Shown here piece by piece: positions 7,851 through 17,325 of a DNA stretch of 64,000 nucleotides. The stretch is from an uncultured Paracoccaceae bacterium. GTDB lineage: Bacteria > Pseudomonadota > Alphaproteobacteria > Rhodobacterales > Rhodobacteraceae. The notes below the pieces were generated by a model. That model did no database searches and was not told the DNA's origin. It saw only the letters and a program-made list of their open reading frames with translations. Position numbers and translations under genes: made by a program. The stretch's first letter is position 1. Each line of letters begins with the position of its first letter. The DNA lies in the NCBI GenBank assembly GCA_937872465.1, contig CALMSR010000017.1:1-64000 (forward strand), given 5' to 3'.

Positions 7851-9941
7851 CTAACCCACCGAAAGCATTCGGATCGCCCGTTCGCGCTCCAGGAGGTAGA
7901 GCAGGACGCGCATCGCCCGGCCGCGCGGCGAGGTCAGCTCGGGGTCCTGGGCGAGCAGCAGCCGCGAATCGTCCTGGGCGGTGCGCATCAGCTCGGTCTG
8001 GGTCTCGAGATCGGCGATGCGGAACCGCGGCAGGCCGGATTGCTGCACGCCGAGCAAATCCCCCGCGCCGCGCAGGCGCAGGTCCTCCTCGGCGATGGCG
8101 AAGCCGTCCTCGGTGGCGCGCATGATCTCCAGCCGCGCCCGCGCCGTCTCGCCGAGCGGCGGGTCGTAGAGCAGCAGGCAGGAGGATTGCGCCGCGCCCC
8201 GCCCGACCCGGCCGCGCAGCTGGTGCAATTGCGACAGGCCGAAGGCATGGGCGGCCTCGATCACCATGATCGAGGCATTGGGCACGTCCACCCCGACCTC
8301 GATCACCGTCGTCGCGACCAGGAGCCGCAGCCGCCCGGCGGAGAAATCGGCCATGGCCGCGTCGCGCTGCGCCGGCGGCAGCTGCCCGTGCACCAGCCCG
8401 ACCTTTTCGGGGCCGAAGACCGCGGCCAGCGCGCGGAAGCGCTCCTCGGCCGCGGCCATCTCGGCGGTCTCCGATTCGTCGACCAGCGGGCAGACCCAAT
8501 AGGCCTGCCGTCCCTCGGCGATGGCCCTGCCGAGATGCTCGATCACCTCGCCGGTGCGCCCCGAGGAGACCAGCACCGTCTCGACCGGCTTGCGGCCCGG
8601 CGGCTTCTCGTCGAGCACCGAGGCATCCATGTCGCCGTATTGCGCGAGCGCGAGGCTGCGCGGGATCGGCGTCGCGGTCATGACCAGGATGTCGGGTGCC
8701 CGTCCCTTGGCGCCGAGTTCCATGCGCTGGCGCACGCCGAAGCGGTGCTGCTCGTCCACCACGGCCAGCCGCAGGTCGGCGAAGGCAACCTCCTTCTGGA
8801 AGAGCGCGTGCGTGCCGACCATGATCGCCGTCTCGCCGGACGCCAGCGCCTCGAGCTTGGCCGTGCGCTCGGCGCCCTTGACGCGCCCGGTCAGCAGGTC
8901 CAGCCGCACCCCGGCGGCCTGCGCCAGCGGCGCCAGCGCGGCGCGATGCTGGCGCGCGAGGATCTCGGTCGGCGCCATCATCGCCGCCTGGCCGCCGGCC
9001 TCGACGCAGGCGAGCATGGCGAGGAAGGCGACCAGCGTCTTGCCTGCGCCGACGTCGCCCTGGAGCAGCCGGTTCATCCGGAGCGGCGAGGCCATGTCGG
9101 CGATGATCTCCTCCACCGCGCGGGTCTGGGCGCCGGTGGGCGCATAGGGCAGGGCGGCGAGCACCTTCGCCCGCAGCTGCCCGTCGCCCCGGGTGACGAA
9201 GCCCTTGGCGCGCTTCACCCTCTGCCGCGCCAGTGCCAGCGTCGCCTGATGGGCCAGTAACTCGTCATAGGCCAGCCGCTCGCGGGCCGGCGCCCCCGGC
9301 GACAGATCCCGCGGCCCCGCCGGCGCATGGGCGGCGCGGATCGCCGCCTGCCAGGCGGGCCAGCCGCGCTTCGCCAGGAGCCCAGGCTCGATCCATTCGG
9401 GCAGGGCGGGGGCGCGCGCGACCGCGTCGCGGGCGGCGCGGGTCATCGTGCGCAGGCTCAATCCTTGCGTCAGGGGATAGACCGGCTCGAAGGCCGGCAG
9501 CTCCGCCGCCCCGCCCGGCATCAGCACATGGTCGGGATGGACCATCTGCGCCAGCCCGTCGAAGATCTCCACCCGGCCCGAGACGATGCGCCGCTGCCCG
9601 GCCGGGAAGGTACGCCGCATCCAGTCCTCCTGCGCATGGAAATAGACCAGCAGGAATTCGGTCCGCGCATCGCGCACATGGATGCGATAGGGCCGCCCGC
9701 GCGCGCTCGGCACCTGGTGAAGGCCGATCTCGACCTCGACCGTGGCCACCCCGGGCAGGGCCGCCTCGCGGATCGAGCCGCGCAAGGTCCGGTCCACGCC
9801 ACCGACCGGCAGCGTCAGGAGCAGATGCGCCGGCCGGGTGATCTCGAGCTTCTCCAAGAGGCGCATGGTCTTGGGGCCGACCCCGTCCAGCGCGGTCAGA
9901 TCGGCGAAGAGGGGAAAGAGGATCTCGGGGCGTCCGTTCAT
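7851..9941 (-). CDS. recG: ATP-dependent DNA helicase RecG
   Basis: The 696-residue product has the full RecG layout: N-terminal wedge/OB domain (first ~250 residues, [18 protein letters not shown] near the start), then a superfamily 2 helicase core with Walker A GDVGAGKT at residues 295-302, DEQH box in [13 protein letters not shown], and [16 protein letters not shown] as motif III. The C-terminus has the helicase motif [17 protein letters not shown] and [10 protein letters not shown]. RecG remodels stalled replication forks and branched DNA. The ATG at 9941 gives the normal family length. A longer frame upstream adds 55 unrelated residues. The gene is followed by two LexA boxes, but these belong to the next gene. 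Confidence 0.97.
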   Translation of the reverse strand: MNGRPEILFPLFADLTALDGVGPKTMRLLEKLEITRPAHLLLTLPVGGVDRTLRGSIREAALPGVATVEVEIGLHQVPSARGRPYRIHVRDARTEFLLVYFHAQEDWMRRTFPAGQRRIVSGRVEIFDGLAQMVHPDHVLMPGGAAELPAFEPVYPLTQGLSLRTMTRAARDAVARAPALPEWIEPGLLAKRGWPAWQAAIRAAHAPAGPRDLSPGAPARERLAYDELLAHQATLALARQRVKRAKGFVTRGDGQLRAKVLAALPYAPTGAQTRAVEEIIADMASPLRMNRLLQGDVGAGKTLVAFLAMLACVEAGGQAAMMAPTEILARQHRAALAPLAQAAGVRLDLLTGRVKGAERTAKLEALASGETAIMVGTHALFQKEVAFADLRLAVVDEQHRFGVRQRMELGAKGRAPDILVMTATPIPRSLALAQYGDMDASVLDEKPPGRKPVETVLVSSGRTGEVIEHLGRAIAEGRQAYWVCPLVDESETAEMAAAEERFRALAAVFGPEKVGLVHGQLPPAQRDAAMADFSAGRLRLLVATTVIEVGVDVPNASIMVIEAAHAFGLSQLHQLRGRVGRGAAQSSCLLLYDPPLGETARARLEIMRATEDGFAIAEEDLRLRGAGDLLGVQQSGLPRFRIADLETQTELMRTAQDDSRLLLAQDPELTSPRGRAMRVLLYLLERERAIRMLSVG

Positions 9942-10039
9942 GGCGCGACTGAAATCGAGCCGCCGCGCCGGATCAACCGAATTCGCCCGCGTCCCACAAG
10001 TGTCCTGGCCCGCGGCGGCATGGCCCCGGGGGGCGGGCT

Positions 10040-10056
10040 CGGCAAAAAGTTTGCCG
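10040..10056. promoter_or_regulatory. palindrome in the recG-glcB divergent promoter region
   Basis: Perfect 7-base arms CGGCAAA and TTTGCCG are separated by AAG. The site lies about midway in the 217-base gap between the divergent recG and malate synthase starts. The GCAAA/TTTGC halves resemble the TTTGCAAA-type sites of short-chain acyl-CoA regulators (ScfR/PccR/RamB group) of related bacteria that control acetate and propionate genes. That would suit malate synthase, but the match is only partial. Confidence 0.45.
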
Positions 10057-10158
10057 AATCCCGTTGCAGCCCGCCGCTGCAGCGCTGAGAATGGATCCGA
10101 TGGCATCCCGTCGGGGGGGTGCGATCTCTTGCGGAGATGTCGAATCCATGGGGGCCCA

Positions 10159-12330
10159 ATGAGCGATCCGGTTACCGAACTGACTTCGAACGGCCGCGTG
10201 ACGCGGGCCGAGCTCCGGGTCGCGCCGGAGCTGGCCGCCTTCGTCGAGAACGAGGCCCTGCCGGGAACCGGAGTGGATGCGGCCGCCTTCTGGAACGGAC
10301 TCGCGGCGCTGGTGCGGGATTTCGGGCCGCGGAACGCCGCCCTGCTGGCCCGGCGCGACGAACTCCAGGCCGCGATCGACGCCTGGCATCGCGAGGAGCG
10401 CGGCGGGCGCGAGGCCTACAAGGCCTTCCTCGCCGAGATCGGCTACATGCTGCCCGAGGGCGAGCCCTTCACCATCGAGACCGAGAACGTCGATCCCGAG
10501 ATCGCGCTGGTGCCCGGGCCGCAGCTTGTGGTGCCGATCACCAATGCCCGCTTCGCGCTCAATGCGGCCAATGCCCGCTGGGGCAGCCTCTACGACTGCC
10601 TCTACGGCACCGACGCCATGGGCAGCGAACCACCCTCGGGCGCCTACGACCGCGGCCGGGGGGCGCGGGTGGTGGCGCGGGCGCGGGTCTTCCTCGACGA
10701 GGCCTTCCCGCTCGCCGGGACCAGCCACGCCGACGCGCGGCGCTACCATGTGCGCGGCGGGGAGCTCCTGGTCGACGACATGCCGCTGGTGGAGTCGGAG
10801 AAGTTCATCGGCTACCGCGGCCATCCGCGGGCGCCGGAATCGGTGCTCCTGCGCAACCACGGGCTGCACGTGGAGCTCGTCTTCGACCGCACCCATCTGA
10901 TCGGCAGCCGCGACCAGGCGGGGCTCGCCGACGTGCGGCTCGAGAGCGCGATGTCGGCGATCATGGATCTGGAGGATTCGGTCGCCTGCGTCGATGCCGA
11001 GGACAAGGTCGGCGCCTACTGCAACTGGCTCGGGCTGATGAAGGGCGACCTCGTCGAGACCTTCCAGAAGGGCGGCGCGCAGGTGATCCGCCGCCTGAAC
11101 CCGGACCTGACCTTCACCGCGCCCGAGGGCGGCGAGGTCACGGTCAAGGGCCGGGCGCTCCTGCTGGTGCGAAACGTCGGCCATCTGATGACCAATCCCG
11201 CGATCCTCGACGCCGACGGCGGCGAGGTCTTCGAGGGGCTGATGGACGCGATGGTGACGGTGCTCATCGCCATGCACGACCTCAAGAAGTCCAAGGGCCC
11301 GCGCAACTCGGTCACCGGCTCGGTCTATGTGGTCAAGCCCAAGATGCACGGCCCCGACGAGGTCGCCTTCGCCGACGCGGTCTTCGGCCATGTGGAATCG
11401 GTGCTGGGCCTGCCGCGCTATACCGTCAAGCTCGGGATCATGGACGAGGAGCGGCGCACCAGCGTCAACCTCAAGGAATGCATCCGCGCAGCGAAGCACC
11501 GGGTCGTCTTCATCAACACCGGCTTCCTCGACCGCACCGGCGACGAGATCCACACCTCGATGGAGGCCGGGCCCTTCAGCCGCAAGGACTTCATCAAGCG
11601 CAAGGGCTGGATCATCGCCTACGAGAACCAGAACATGGACATCGGCCTGGAATGCGGCCTCTCCGGCCGTGCCCAGATCGGCAAGGGCATGTGGGCGGTG
11701 CCCGACCGGATGGCGGCGATGCTGGAGACGAAGATCGAGCATCCCAAGGCCGGGGCCAACTGCGCCTGGGTGCCGAGCCCGACGGCGGCGACGCTGCATG
11801 CGCTGCACTACCACAAGATCGACGTCTTCGCGGTGCAGGAGGCGCTCAAGAAGGGCGGCCGGCGCGCCTATGTCGACTCGCTGCTGGAGATCCCGATCGC
11901 GAGCTTCCGCAAGTGGACGCCAGAGCAGATCCGCCGCGAGGTCGAGAACAACGCGCAGGGCATCCTCGGCTACGTGGTGCGCTGGATCGACCAGGGCGTC
12001 GGCTGCTCGAAGGTGCCCGACATCAACGACGTCGGCCTGATGGAGGACCGCGCCACCTGCCGCATCTCGGCCCAGCACATCGCCAACTGGCTGCACCACG
12101 GCGTGGTGGACAAGGATCAGGTGATGGAGATCATGCGGCGCATGGCCGAGGTCGTGGACCGGCAGAACGCCGGCGATCCTGCCTACCGGCCCATGGCGCC
12201 CGGCTTCGACGGCATCGCCTTCCGCGCTGCCTGCGACCTGGTCTTCGAGGGAACCACGCAGCCCTCGGGCTATACCGAGCCGATCCTGCACGCCCGCCGG
12301 CGCGAGCTCAAGGCGCAGGCAGGCGACTGA
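10159..12330 (+). CDS. glcB: malate synthase G
   Basis: A 723-residue protein, the usual length of malate synthase G. Conserved segments include [20 protein letters not shown] (residues ~115-134), [35 protein letters not shown], and near the C-terminus [17 protein letters not shown], which holds the conserved active-site cysteine. It condenses glyoxylate with acetyl-CoA to malate in the cytoplasm, using Mg2+. No isocitrate lyase gene is in the window, so glyoxylate may come from glycolate or the ethylmalonyl-CoA pathway. The ATG at 10159 is preceded by GGGGGCC. The acetyl-CoA and acetoacetate from the neighbouring aromatic pathway make a functional link plausible. Confidence 0.97.
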   Translation: MSDPVTELTSNGRVTRAELRVAPELAAFVENEALPGTGVDAAAFWNGLAALVRDFGPRNAALLARRDELQAAIDAWHREERGGREAYKAFLAEIGYMLPEGEPFTIETENVDPEIALVPGPQLVVPITNARFALNAANARWGSLYDCLYGTDAMGSEPPSGAYDRGRGARVVARARVFLDEAFPLAGTSHADARRYHVRGGELLVDDMPLVESEKFIGYRGHPRAPESVLLRNHGLHVELVFDRTHLIGSRDQAGLADVRLESAMSAIMDLEDSVACVDAEDKVGAYCNWLGLMKGDLVETFQKGGAQVIRRLNPDLTFTAPEGGEVTVKGRALLLVRNVGHLMTNPAILDADGGEVFEGLMDAMVTVLIAMHDLKKSKGPRNSVTGSVYVVKPKMHGPDEVAFADAVFGHVESVLGLPRYTVKLGIMDEERRTSVNLKECIRAAKHRVVFINTGFLDRTGDEIHTSMEAGPFSRKDFIKRKGWIIAYENQNMDIGLECGLSGRAQIGKGMWAVPDRMAAMLETKIEHPKAGANCAWVPSPTAATLHALHYHKIDVFAVQEALKKGGRRAYVDSLLEIPIASFRKWTPEQIRREVENNAQGILGYVVRWIDQGVGCSKVPDINDVGLMEDRATCRISAQHIANWLHHGVVDKDQVMEIMRRMAEVVDRQNAGDPAYRPMAPGFDGIAFRAACDLVFEGTTQPSGYTEPILHARRRELKAQAGD

Positions 12331-12468
12331 GAAAGGGGGTGCCCCGGCATGGCCGCCGCGGCCGATGTCGCTTCGGACGCGGCCCCGTCCGGCCTGATCC
12401 GGGCGAGCGGGGCGGGGCGATGGCGTGCGCGCGGATCCCCCCCCGGGGCCGCGCGCGGATAGGGTGCC

Positions 12469-14322
12469 ATGAAATACGCGATCGCCACGGTTTCGCTCTG
12501 CGGCACGCTTCCCGAGAAGCTGGCCGCCATCGCCGCGGCGGGCTTCGCCGGCGTCGAGATCTTCGAGGCCGACGTGCTGGCCCACGAAGGCACGCCGGCC
12601 GAGATCGGGCGCATGGTGCACGACCGTGGGCTCGAGATCGTCGCCTTCCAGCCCTTCCGCGATTTCGAGGGCATGCCCGAGCCGCAGCGGTCCCGCGGCT
12701 TCGAGCGCGCGAGGCGCAAGTTCGCGCTGATGAACGAGCTCGGCGCCGGCGCCGTCCTCGTCTGCTCGAATGTCTCGCCGCTCAGCCTCGGCGGCATCGA
12801 CCGGGCGGCGGAGGACCTGCGCGAGCTCGGCGGGATCGCCGCCGGCTTCGGCATCGACGTGGGCTTCGAGGCGCTCGCCTGGGGCCGGCACGTCTCGGAC
12901 TACCGCGATGCCTGGGAGATCGTGCGCCGCGCCGACCATCCCCGCGTCGGGCTGATCCTCGACAGCTGGCACATGCTGGCGCGGGGGCTCGCGCCCGACG
13001 CGGTGCGCTCGATCCCCGCCGATCGCATCACCTTCGTCCAGCTCGCCGATGCGCCGAAGATGGAGATGGACCTGCTGCAATGGTCGCGGCATTTCCGCAG
13101 CTTCCCCGGCCAGGGCGACCTGCCGCTCGACGCCTTCATGGAGGCGGTGATCGCCACCGGCTACGACGGCTGGCTCAGCCACGAGATCTTCAACGACCGC
13201 TTCCGCATGGCCTCGCCCCGGCGCATCGCCGAGGACGGGGCGCGGTCGCTCATCTGGCTGGAGGACCGGCTGCGCCCCGGACGGCTGCCGCCGCGGGTGG
13301 TGCCCGAGGCGGTGGAATGGATCGAGTTCGCGCTGTCGGAAGAGGATGCCGCGGATCTGGGGCGGCTCCTGACCGAGCTCGGCTTCGCGCTCACCGGCCG
13401 GCATCATTCCAAGCAGGTGACCCGCTACAGCCAGGGCGCGATCAACCTGGTGCTCAACACCGAGCCCGAGGGCCTCGCCCATTCGCAGCAGATCGTGCAC
13501 GGGGCCTCCGTCGCCGCGATCGGGATCCGGGTCGGCGACGCGCGGGCCGCGCACGCCCGCGCCGAGGCGCTGCACATGACCGCCTTCCGCCAGAGGGTGG
13601 ATCCGGGCGACCTGGAGATCCCGGCCATCCGCGGCGTGGGCGGGGCGCTGCTCTGCTTCACCGACGCGCGGTCCGAGCGCGCACGCGTCTGGAGCATCGA
13701 GTTCGAGCCGACCGGTGCGGCGCCCTCGGCGGTCCTGACCGGGATCGACCACGTGGCGCAGTCCATGTCGACCGGCGAGATGCTGAGCTGGCGGCTCTTC
13801 TACCTCTCGCTCTTCGACTTCGAGACGACGCCGCTGGTCGAGGTGGTCGATCCCGCCGGCATCGTCGAGAGCATGGCCCTGCAGAACCCGGCACGCAGCC
13901 TGCGAATCTGCCTCAACGCGAGCGCGGCGGGAAACACGCTGAACTCGCGGTTCCTGGCGGAATTCTTCGGCGCCGGGGTGCAGCACATCGCCTTCGCCAC
14001 CGACGACATCTTCGCCGCGGCGCGCAAGGCCCGGGAGGCTGGCCTCGAGATGCTGGCGATCCCCGAGAACTACCACGACGATCTCGAGGCGCGGTTCGCG
14101 CTCGATCCCGCCATGCTCGACGAGATGCGCGCGCTCGGCATCCTCTACGACGAGGACGAGACCGGCCGCTATTTCCAGATCTACACGCGCGCGTTCAAGG
14201 ACCGGTTCTTCTTCGAGATCGTCCAGCGCGAGGGCTACGACGGCTTCGGGGCAGCGAATGCCCCCATCAGGCTTGCGGCCCAGGCGCGGCTCGCGTGTCC
14301 GCCGACGATCCCGCGGTCCTGA
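12469..14322 (+). CDS. quiC: two-domain 3-dehydroshikimate dehydratase (QuiC type)
   Basis: The 617-residue product fuses an N-terminal sugar-isomerase-like TIM barrel (about residues 1-280; AIAAAGFAGVEIFEADVL, DVGFEALAWGRHVSDY, LILDSWHMLARG, LSHEIFNDRFR) to a C-terminal VOC/4-hydroxyphenylpyruvate-dioxygenase-like domain (about 285-605; FGAGVQHIAFATDDIFAA, RFFFEIVQREGYDGFG). This fused form is known as bacterial 3-dehydroshikimate dehydratase, which makes protocatechuate from 3-dehydroshikimate with the TIM barrel as catalytic unit. The gene ends 138 bases before the convergent pcaQ, and the pca operon beyond consumes protocatechuate, which supports this role over true HPPD. The start ATG has AGGG close upstream. 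Confidence 0.88.
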   Translation: MKYAIATVSLCGTLPEKLAAIAAAGFAGVEIFEADVLAHEGTPAEIGRMVHDRGLEIVAFQPFRDFEGMPEPQRSRGFERARRKFALMNELGAGAVLVCSNVSPLSLGGIDRAAEDLRELGGIAAGFGIDVGFEALAWGRHVSDYRDAWEIVRRADHPRVGLILDSWHMLARGLAPDAVRSIPADRITFVQLADAPKMEMDLLQWSRHFRSFPGQGDLPLDAFMEAVIATGYDGWLSHEIFNDRFRMASPRRIAEDGARSLIWLEDRLRPGRLPPRVVPEAVEWIEFALSEEDAADLGRLLTELGFALTGRHHSKQVTRYSQGAINLVLNTEPEGLAHSQQIVHGASVAAIGIRVGDARAAHARAEALHMTAFRQRVDPGDLEIPAIRGVGGALLCFTDARSERARVWSIEFEPTGAAPSAVLTGIDHVAQSMSTGEMLSWRLFYLSLFDFETTPLVEVVDPAGIVESMALQNPARSLRICLNASAAGNTLNSRFLAEFFGAGVQHIAFATDDIFAAARKAREAGLEMLAIPENYHDDLEARFALDPAMLDEMRALGILYDEDETGRYFQIYTRAFKDRFFFEIVQREGYDGFGAANAPIRLAAQARLACPPTIPRS

Positions 14323-14369
14323 CGGGGCGCCCCGAGCGGGCAAGGCGCCGCCGCCGCTGGAAGGCAGGC

Positions 14370-14400
14370 GCGCGCGGATCTGTCACCCGCCAAATCCGCG
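14370..14400. repeat. 31-nt palindromic repeat, copy 1
   Basis: This element and the one at 42229-42259 agree at 29 of 31 positions. Copy 1 can fold into CGCGGATCTG/CAAATCCGCG (9 of 10 pairs) with loop TCACCCGC. It lies between the convergent ends of quiC and pcaQ. It could be a dispersed intergenic palindrome or a bidirectional terminator-like element. Confidence 0.7.
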
Positions 14401-14429
14401 GGGAAGGCGGCGTCGCCTCGGAGAAAGGG

Positions 14430-14459
14430 CGCCGGTCCGAAGCGACAGTCCGACCGGCG
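14430..14459. terminator. hairpin at the quiC/pcaQ convergent junction
   Basis: A perfect 8-base stem CGCCGGTC/GACCGGCG with a 14-base loop ends one base before the pcaQ stop codon. There is no T-run, so any termination role is tentative. It could serve transcripts from the quiC side. Confidence 0.4.
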
Positions 14460-14460
14460 T

Positions 14461-15348
14461 TCACGCGCTGGCCCGGAGCGCGCGCATCAGTTCGGCGATG
14501 TCGTGCCTCGGCGCGATGCCGGCGCGAAGCGTGATCCCGACGGGTCCCGCCGCGGGAAGCTGCGGCAGGTCCAGCGCGACCAGCCTATCCCCGGCCAGTT
14601 CGTCGGCGACGACGCCGCGCGAGATGAACCAGATGGCATCGGATCCGCGCAGGAGGGCGCGGCCGAGTGCGAGCGAGACCGTCTCGACCCAGGGCTTCGG
14701 TATGTCGAAGCCGAGGCTCAGGAAATATTGCTCCACCAGCGGCCGGATAATGGCGCCCGGCGGCGGGAGCACGAGCGGGAAATCGGAGAGCCTGCCGGAG
14801 GCGCCGCCCGCGAGCGGGTGGCCGGGGCGTGCCACGGCGGCGACGTTTTCCGAGTAGAGCTGCTCGAAGACCAGCCCCTGCATCTGGTCCGGCGCCGCGA
14901 GCCGGCCCACGACCAGGTCGAGCCGCGCCTCGCGCAATTGCGACAGCAGCAGCCAGTTCGGCCCGGTGGTGATCCGCAAGGTAGTGCCGGGGGCCGATCT
15001 CCGGAACTCCAACGCCGCCCGCGGCATCACCTCCGTCGCGACGGTCGGAAGCACGCCGACGGCGATCGTCCTGCCCGCCGTCCCGGGATGCGCGACCGCC
15101 CGGATGCCGCGCTCGAGCTCCGCGAGCGACTGTCCCGCATGGCTCTGGAAGAGCCGCCCGGCCGCATTGAGGCGCAGCCGCCGGCCGCTGCGCTCGAAGA
15201 GCCGCTGGCCGAGCCGGTCCTCCAACTCGCGCAGGGTCTTGGAGACCGCGGGCTGCGAGATGGCGAGCGTCGCCGCGGCCTGGCCGACACTCGAGAGCCG
15301 CGCGACCTCCAGGAAGCATCGGATATGGCGGTAGCTGACGCTGCCCAT
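14461..15348 (-). CDS. pcaQ: LysR-family regulator of protocatechuate catabolism, PcaQ
   Basis: A 295-residue LysR-type regulator. The N-terminal winged helix-turn-helix (RHIRCFLEVARLSSVGQAAA, then AISQPAVSKTLRELEDRLG) is followed by a substrate-binding domain (TIAVGVLPTVATEVMP onwards). Divergent placement against pcaD and the sequence texture identify it as PcaQ, which in rhizobia activates pcaDCHGB in response to beta-carboxy-cis,cis-muconate and related intermediates. Three in-frame ATGs exist (15387, 15357, 15348). I prefer 15348, because a likely promoter for this gene (TTGACT-N18-TATGTA) puts the transcript start near 15383, which rules out the longest form. Confidence 0.9.
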   Translation of the reverse strand: MGSVSYRHIRCFLEVARLSSVGQAAATLAISQPAVSKTLRELEDRLGQRLFERSGRRLRLNAAGRLFQSHAGQSLAELERGIRAVAHPGTAGRTIAVGVLPTVATEVMPRAALEFRRSAPGTTLRITTGPNWLLLSQLREARLDLVVGRLAAPDQMQGLVFEQLYSENVAAVARPGHPLAGGASGRLSDFPLVLPPPGAIIRPLVEQYFLSLGFDIPKPWVETVSLALGRALLRGSDAIWFISRGVVADELAGDRLVALDLPQLPAAGPVGITLRAGIAPRHDIAELMRALRASA

Positions 15349-15361
15349 GTATGCCATTTCA

Positions 15362-15419
15362 GTTATGCAATTCGCTTGAATCGTCATTTTACATAACCGC
15401 CTGAATCGGGCAGAGTCAA
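15362..15419. promoter_or_regulatory. pcaQ-pcaD divergent promoter with PcaQ half-sites
   Basis: Inverted half-sites GTTATG (15362-15367) and CATAAC (15392-15397) face each other across 24 bases. Each corresponds to one arm of the ATAACC-N4-GGTTAT-like PcaQ box known from rhizobia. On the minus strand TTGACT (15414-15419) and TATGTA (15390-15395), 18 bases apart, form a plausible pcaQ promoter covered by the right half-site, which would give autorepression. The two-site arrangement fits the recognition and activation sites of LysR regulators. Confidence 0.5.
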
Positions 15420-15435
15420 ATCGAGGAGAGGGCCC

Positions 15436-16230
15436 ATGCAAATCGCGACGATCAATTCGCTCCGGCTGCACTATGCCGAAAGCGGCGACCCGGACGGCGT
15501 GCCGCTGGTCTTCGCCAATTCGCTCGGAACCGACTTCCGGATCTGGGATGCGCTCCTGCCGCAACTGCCCTCCGGCCTGCGCCTCCTGCGCTACGACATG
15601 CGCGGCCACGGGCTGAGCGACGCGCCGGAGGGCGAATACTATATGGGCGACCTCGTCGCCGAGGCGGCGGGTCTGATGGACAGCCTCGGGATCGCCGGCG
15701 CGGTCTTCGTCGGCCTCTCGATCGGCGGCGTGGTGGCGCAGGGGCTGGCTGCGGAGCGGCCGGACCTGCTGCGGGCCATGGTGCTCTCCAACACCGCCGC
15801 CAAGATCGGCACCCCGGACGGCTGGGCTAGGCGCATCGCCACGGTGCGCGCCGAGGGGATCGCCGCGATCGCCGAGGGCATCCTCGGGCTCTGGTTCTCG
15901 AAGCGGTTCCACGAGACCCGCGCGGACGAGCTCGCCGGCTGGCGGCACATGCTGACCCGGACCCCGGTCGCGGGCTACACGGGATGCTGCGCGGCCATGG
16001 CCGAGACGGATCTGCGCGACAGCACCGCCCGCCTCGCCCTGCCCACCCTGGTGCTGGCCGGATCGGAGGACGGCTCGACCCCGCCCGATCTGGTACGCGA
16101 GACGGCAGAGAGCATCGCGGGCGCCCGCTTCGAGGTGATCCGCGGCGCCGGCCATATCCCCTGCGTCGAGACGCCGGAGGCGATGGCGGCGCTGATCGCC
16201 GGTTTCCTGGAGGAGAACGCCATTGTCTGA
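15436..16230 (+). CDS. pcaD: 3-oxoadipate enol-lactonase
   Basis: A 264-residue alpha/beta hydrolase: YDMRGHGLSDAPEG, nucleophile elbow GLSIGG with Ser95, and the catalytic His in RGAGHIPCVETPEAM near the C-terminus. It hydrolyses the beta-ketoadipate enol-lactone to beta-ketoadipate. It is the first gene of the pca operon, with GAGGAGAGG just upstream of the ATG, and it overlaps pcaC by 8 bases. It lacks the pcaC domain fusion (pcaL) seen in some actinobacteria; here pcaC is separate. Confidence 0.94.
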   Translation: MQIATINSLRLHYAESGDPDGVPLVFANSLGTDFRIWDALLPQLPSGLRLLRYDMRGHGLSDAPEGEYYMGDLVAEAAGLMDSLGIAGAVFVGLSIGGVVAQGLAAERPDLLRAMVLSNTAAKIGTPDGWARRIATVRAEGIAAIAEGILGLWFSKRFHETRADELAGWRHMLTRTPVAGYTGCCAAMAETDLRDSTARLALPTLVLAGSEDGSTPPDLVRETAESIAGARFEVIRGAGHIPCVETPEAMAALIAGFLEENAIV

Positions 16231-16603
16231 CCGTTTCGACAGGGGCATGGCGACGCGCCGTGCCGTGCTCGGCGACGCCCATGTCGACCGCGCCGAGGCG
16301 GCGACGTCGGATTTCGACGCGCCGTTCCAGACCTTCATCACCGAAGGCGCCTGGGGCTCGGTCTGGTCGCGGCCCGATCTCTCGCGGCGCGAGAGGTCGC
16401 TGATCACGCTCGCCCTGCTCGCCGCGCTCGGCAATCACGAGGAGGTCGCGATGCATGTGCGCGCCACCGCCAATACCGGCGCCACGCCGCAGGACCTGTG
16501 CGAGGCCATGCTGCATGTCGCGGTCTATGCCGGCGTGCCGCGGGCCAACCACGCGCTGAAGATCATCAAGGCCACCTATGCGGAGATGGGGGTGCGGCTA
16601 TGA
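16223..16603 (+). CDS. pcaC: 4-carboxymuconolactone decarboxylase
   Basis: A 126-residue CMD-family protein ([20 protein letters not shown], then [57 protein letters not shown]). It decarboxylates gamma-carboxymuconolactone to the enol-lactone used by PcaD. The start is TTG at 16223-16225, inside the last codons of pcaD, with GGAGGAG upstream; the first ATG comes only at codon 9 and would cut the family N-terminus. The stop overlaps the pcaH start (ATGA). Confidence 0.94.
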   Translation: MSDRFDRGMATRRAVLGDAHVDRAEAATSDFDAPFQTFITEGAWGSVWSRPDLSRRERSLITLALLAALGNHEEVAMHVRATANTGATPQDLCEAMLHVAVYAGVPRANHALKIIKATYAEMGVRL

Positions 16604-17322
16604 CCGGATCGGAATTCTTCCAGCGGGACCGGACCCTGCATCCGCCGGCGCTGACGCCCAACTACAAGACCAGCGTGAAGCGCTCGCCCCAGCACGCGCT
16701 CCTGTCCTTGGAATGCTCGATGAGCGAGATGACCGGGCCGCGCTTCGGGCATGGCGATCTCGGCCCGCTCGACAACGACCTGATCCGCAACTACGCCCAT
16801 GGCGGCGAGCCGGTCGGCGAGCGCATCGTGGTGCATGGCCGGGTGCTGGACGAGACCGGGCGGCCGGTGCCGGGCACGCTGGTGGAATTCTGGCAGGCCA
16901 ATGCCGGCGGGCGCTACCGCCACAAGAAGGACACCTATCTCGCGCCGATCGACCCGAACTTCGGCGGCTGCGGGCGCACGCTGACCGATGCGGAAGGCCG
17001 TTACCACTTCCGCACCGTCAAGCCCGGCGCCTATCCCTGGCGCAACTGGGTGAACAACTGGCGCCCGGCGCATATCCATTTCTCGGTCTTCGGCACCGGC
17101 TTCGCCCAGCGGCTGATCACCCAGATGTATTTCGAGGGCGATCCCCTGATCCCGCATTGCCCGATCCTCGCCGCGATCCCGGACCGCGCGGCGCTCGCGC
17201 AGCTGATCGCGCCGCTGGACCTCAACGCCAGCATCCCGCTCGACAGCCTCGCCTACAAGTTCGACATCGTGCTGCGCGGGCGGCGCTCGACGCTCTTCGA
17301 GAACCGGCTGGAGGGGAACTGA
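16600..17322 (+). CDS. pcaH: protocatechuate 3,4-dioxygenase beta subunit
   Basis: The 240-residue product carries the four ligands of the non-heme Fe(III): Tyr106 (GRYRHKK), Tyr145 (PGAYPWRN) and His158/His160 (RPAHIHF), two positions offset from the Pseudomonas enzyme. The signature [13 protein letters not shown] is present at ~94-106. With PcaG it cleaves protocatechuate between the hydroxyl groups to beta-carboxy-cis,cis-muconate. It starts within the pcaC stop and is followed three bases later by pcaG. Confidence 0.97.
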   Translation: MTGSEFFQRDRTLHPPALTPNYKTSVKRSPQHALLSLECSMSEMTGPRFGHGDLGPLDNDLIRNYAHGGEPVGERIVVHGRVLDETGRPVPGTLVEFWQANAGGRYRHKKDTYLAPIDPNFGGCGRTLTDAEGRYHFRTVKPGAYPWRNWVNNWRPAHIHFSVFGTGFAQRLITQMYFEGDPLIPHCPILAAIPDRAALAQLIAPLDLNASIPLDSLAYKFDIVLRGRRSTLFENRLEGN

Positions 17323-17325
17323 GCC

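Noticed and set aside
12352..12468. Small frame between glcB and quiC
   Set aside because: Only about 35 codons before running into quiC, no ribosome-binding site, and composition typical of random GC-rich sequence.
9973..14343. A 1456-codon open frame on the minus strand opposite glcB and quiC
   Set aside because: It is the antisense shadow of two well-supported genes. Composition is dominated by Arg, Gly, His and Asp from reverse-read GC-rich codons, and no family features appear.
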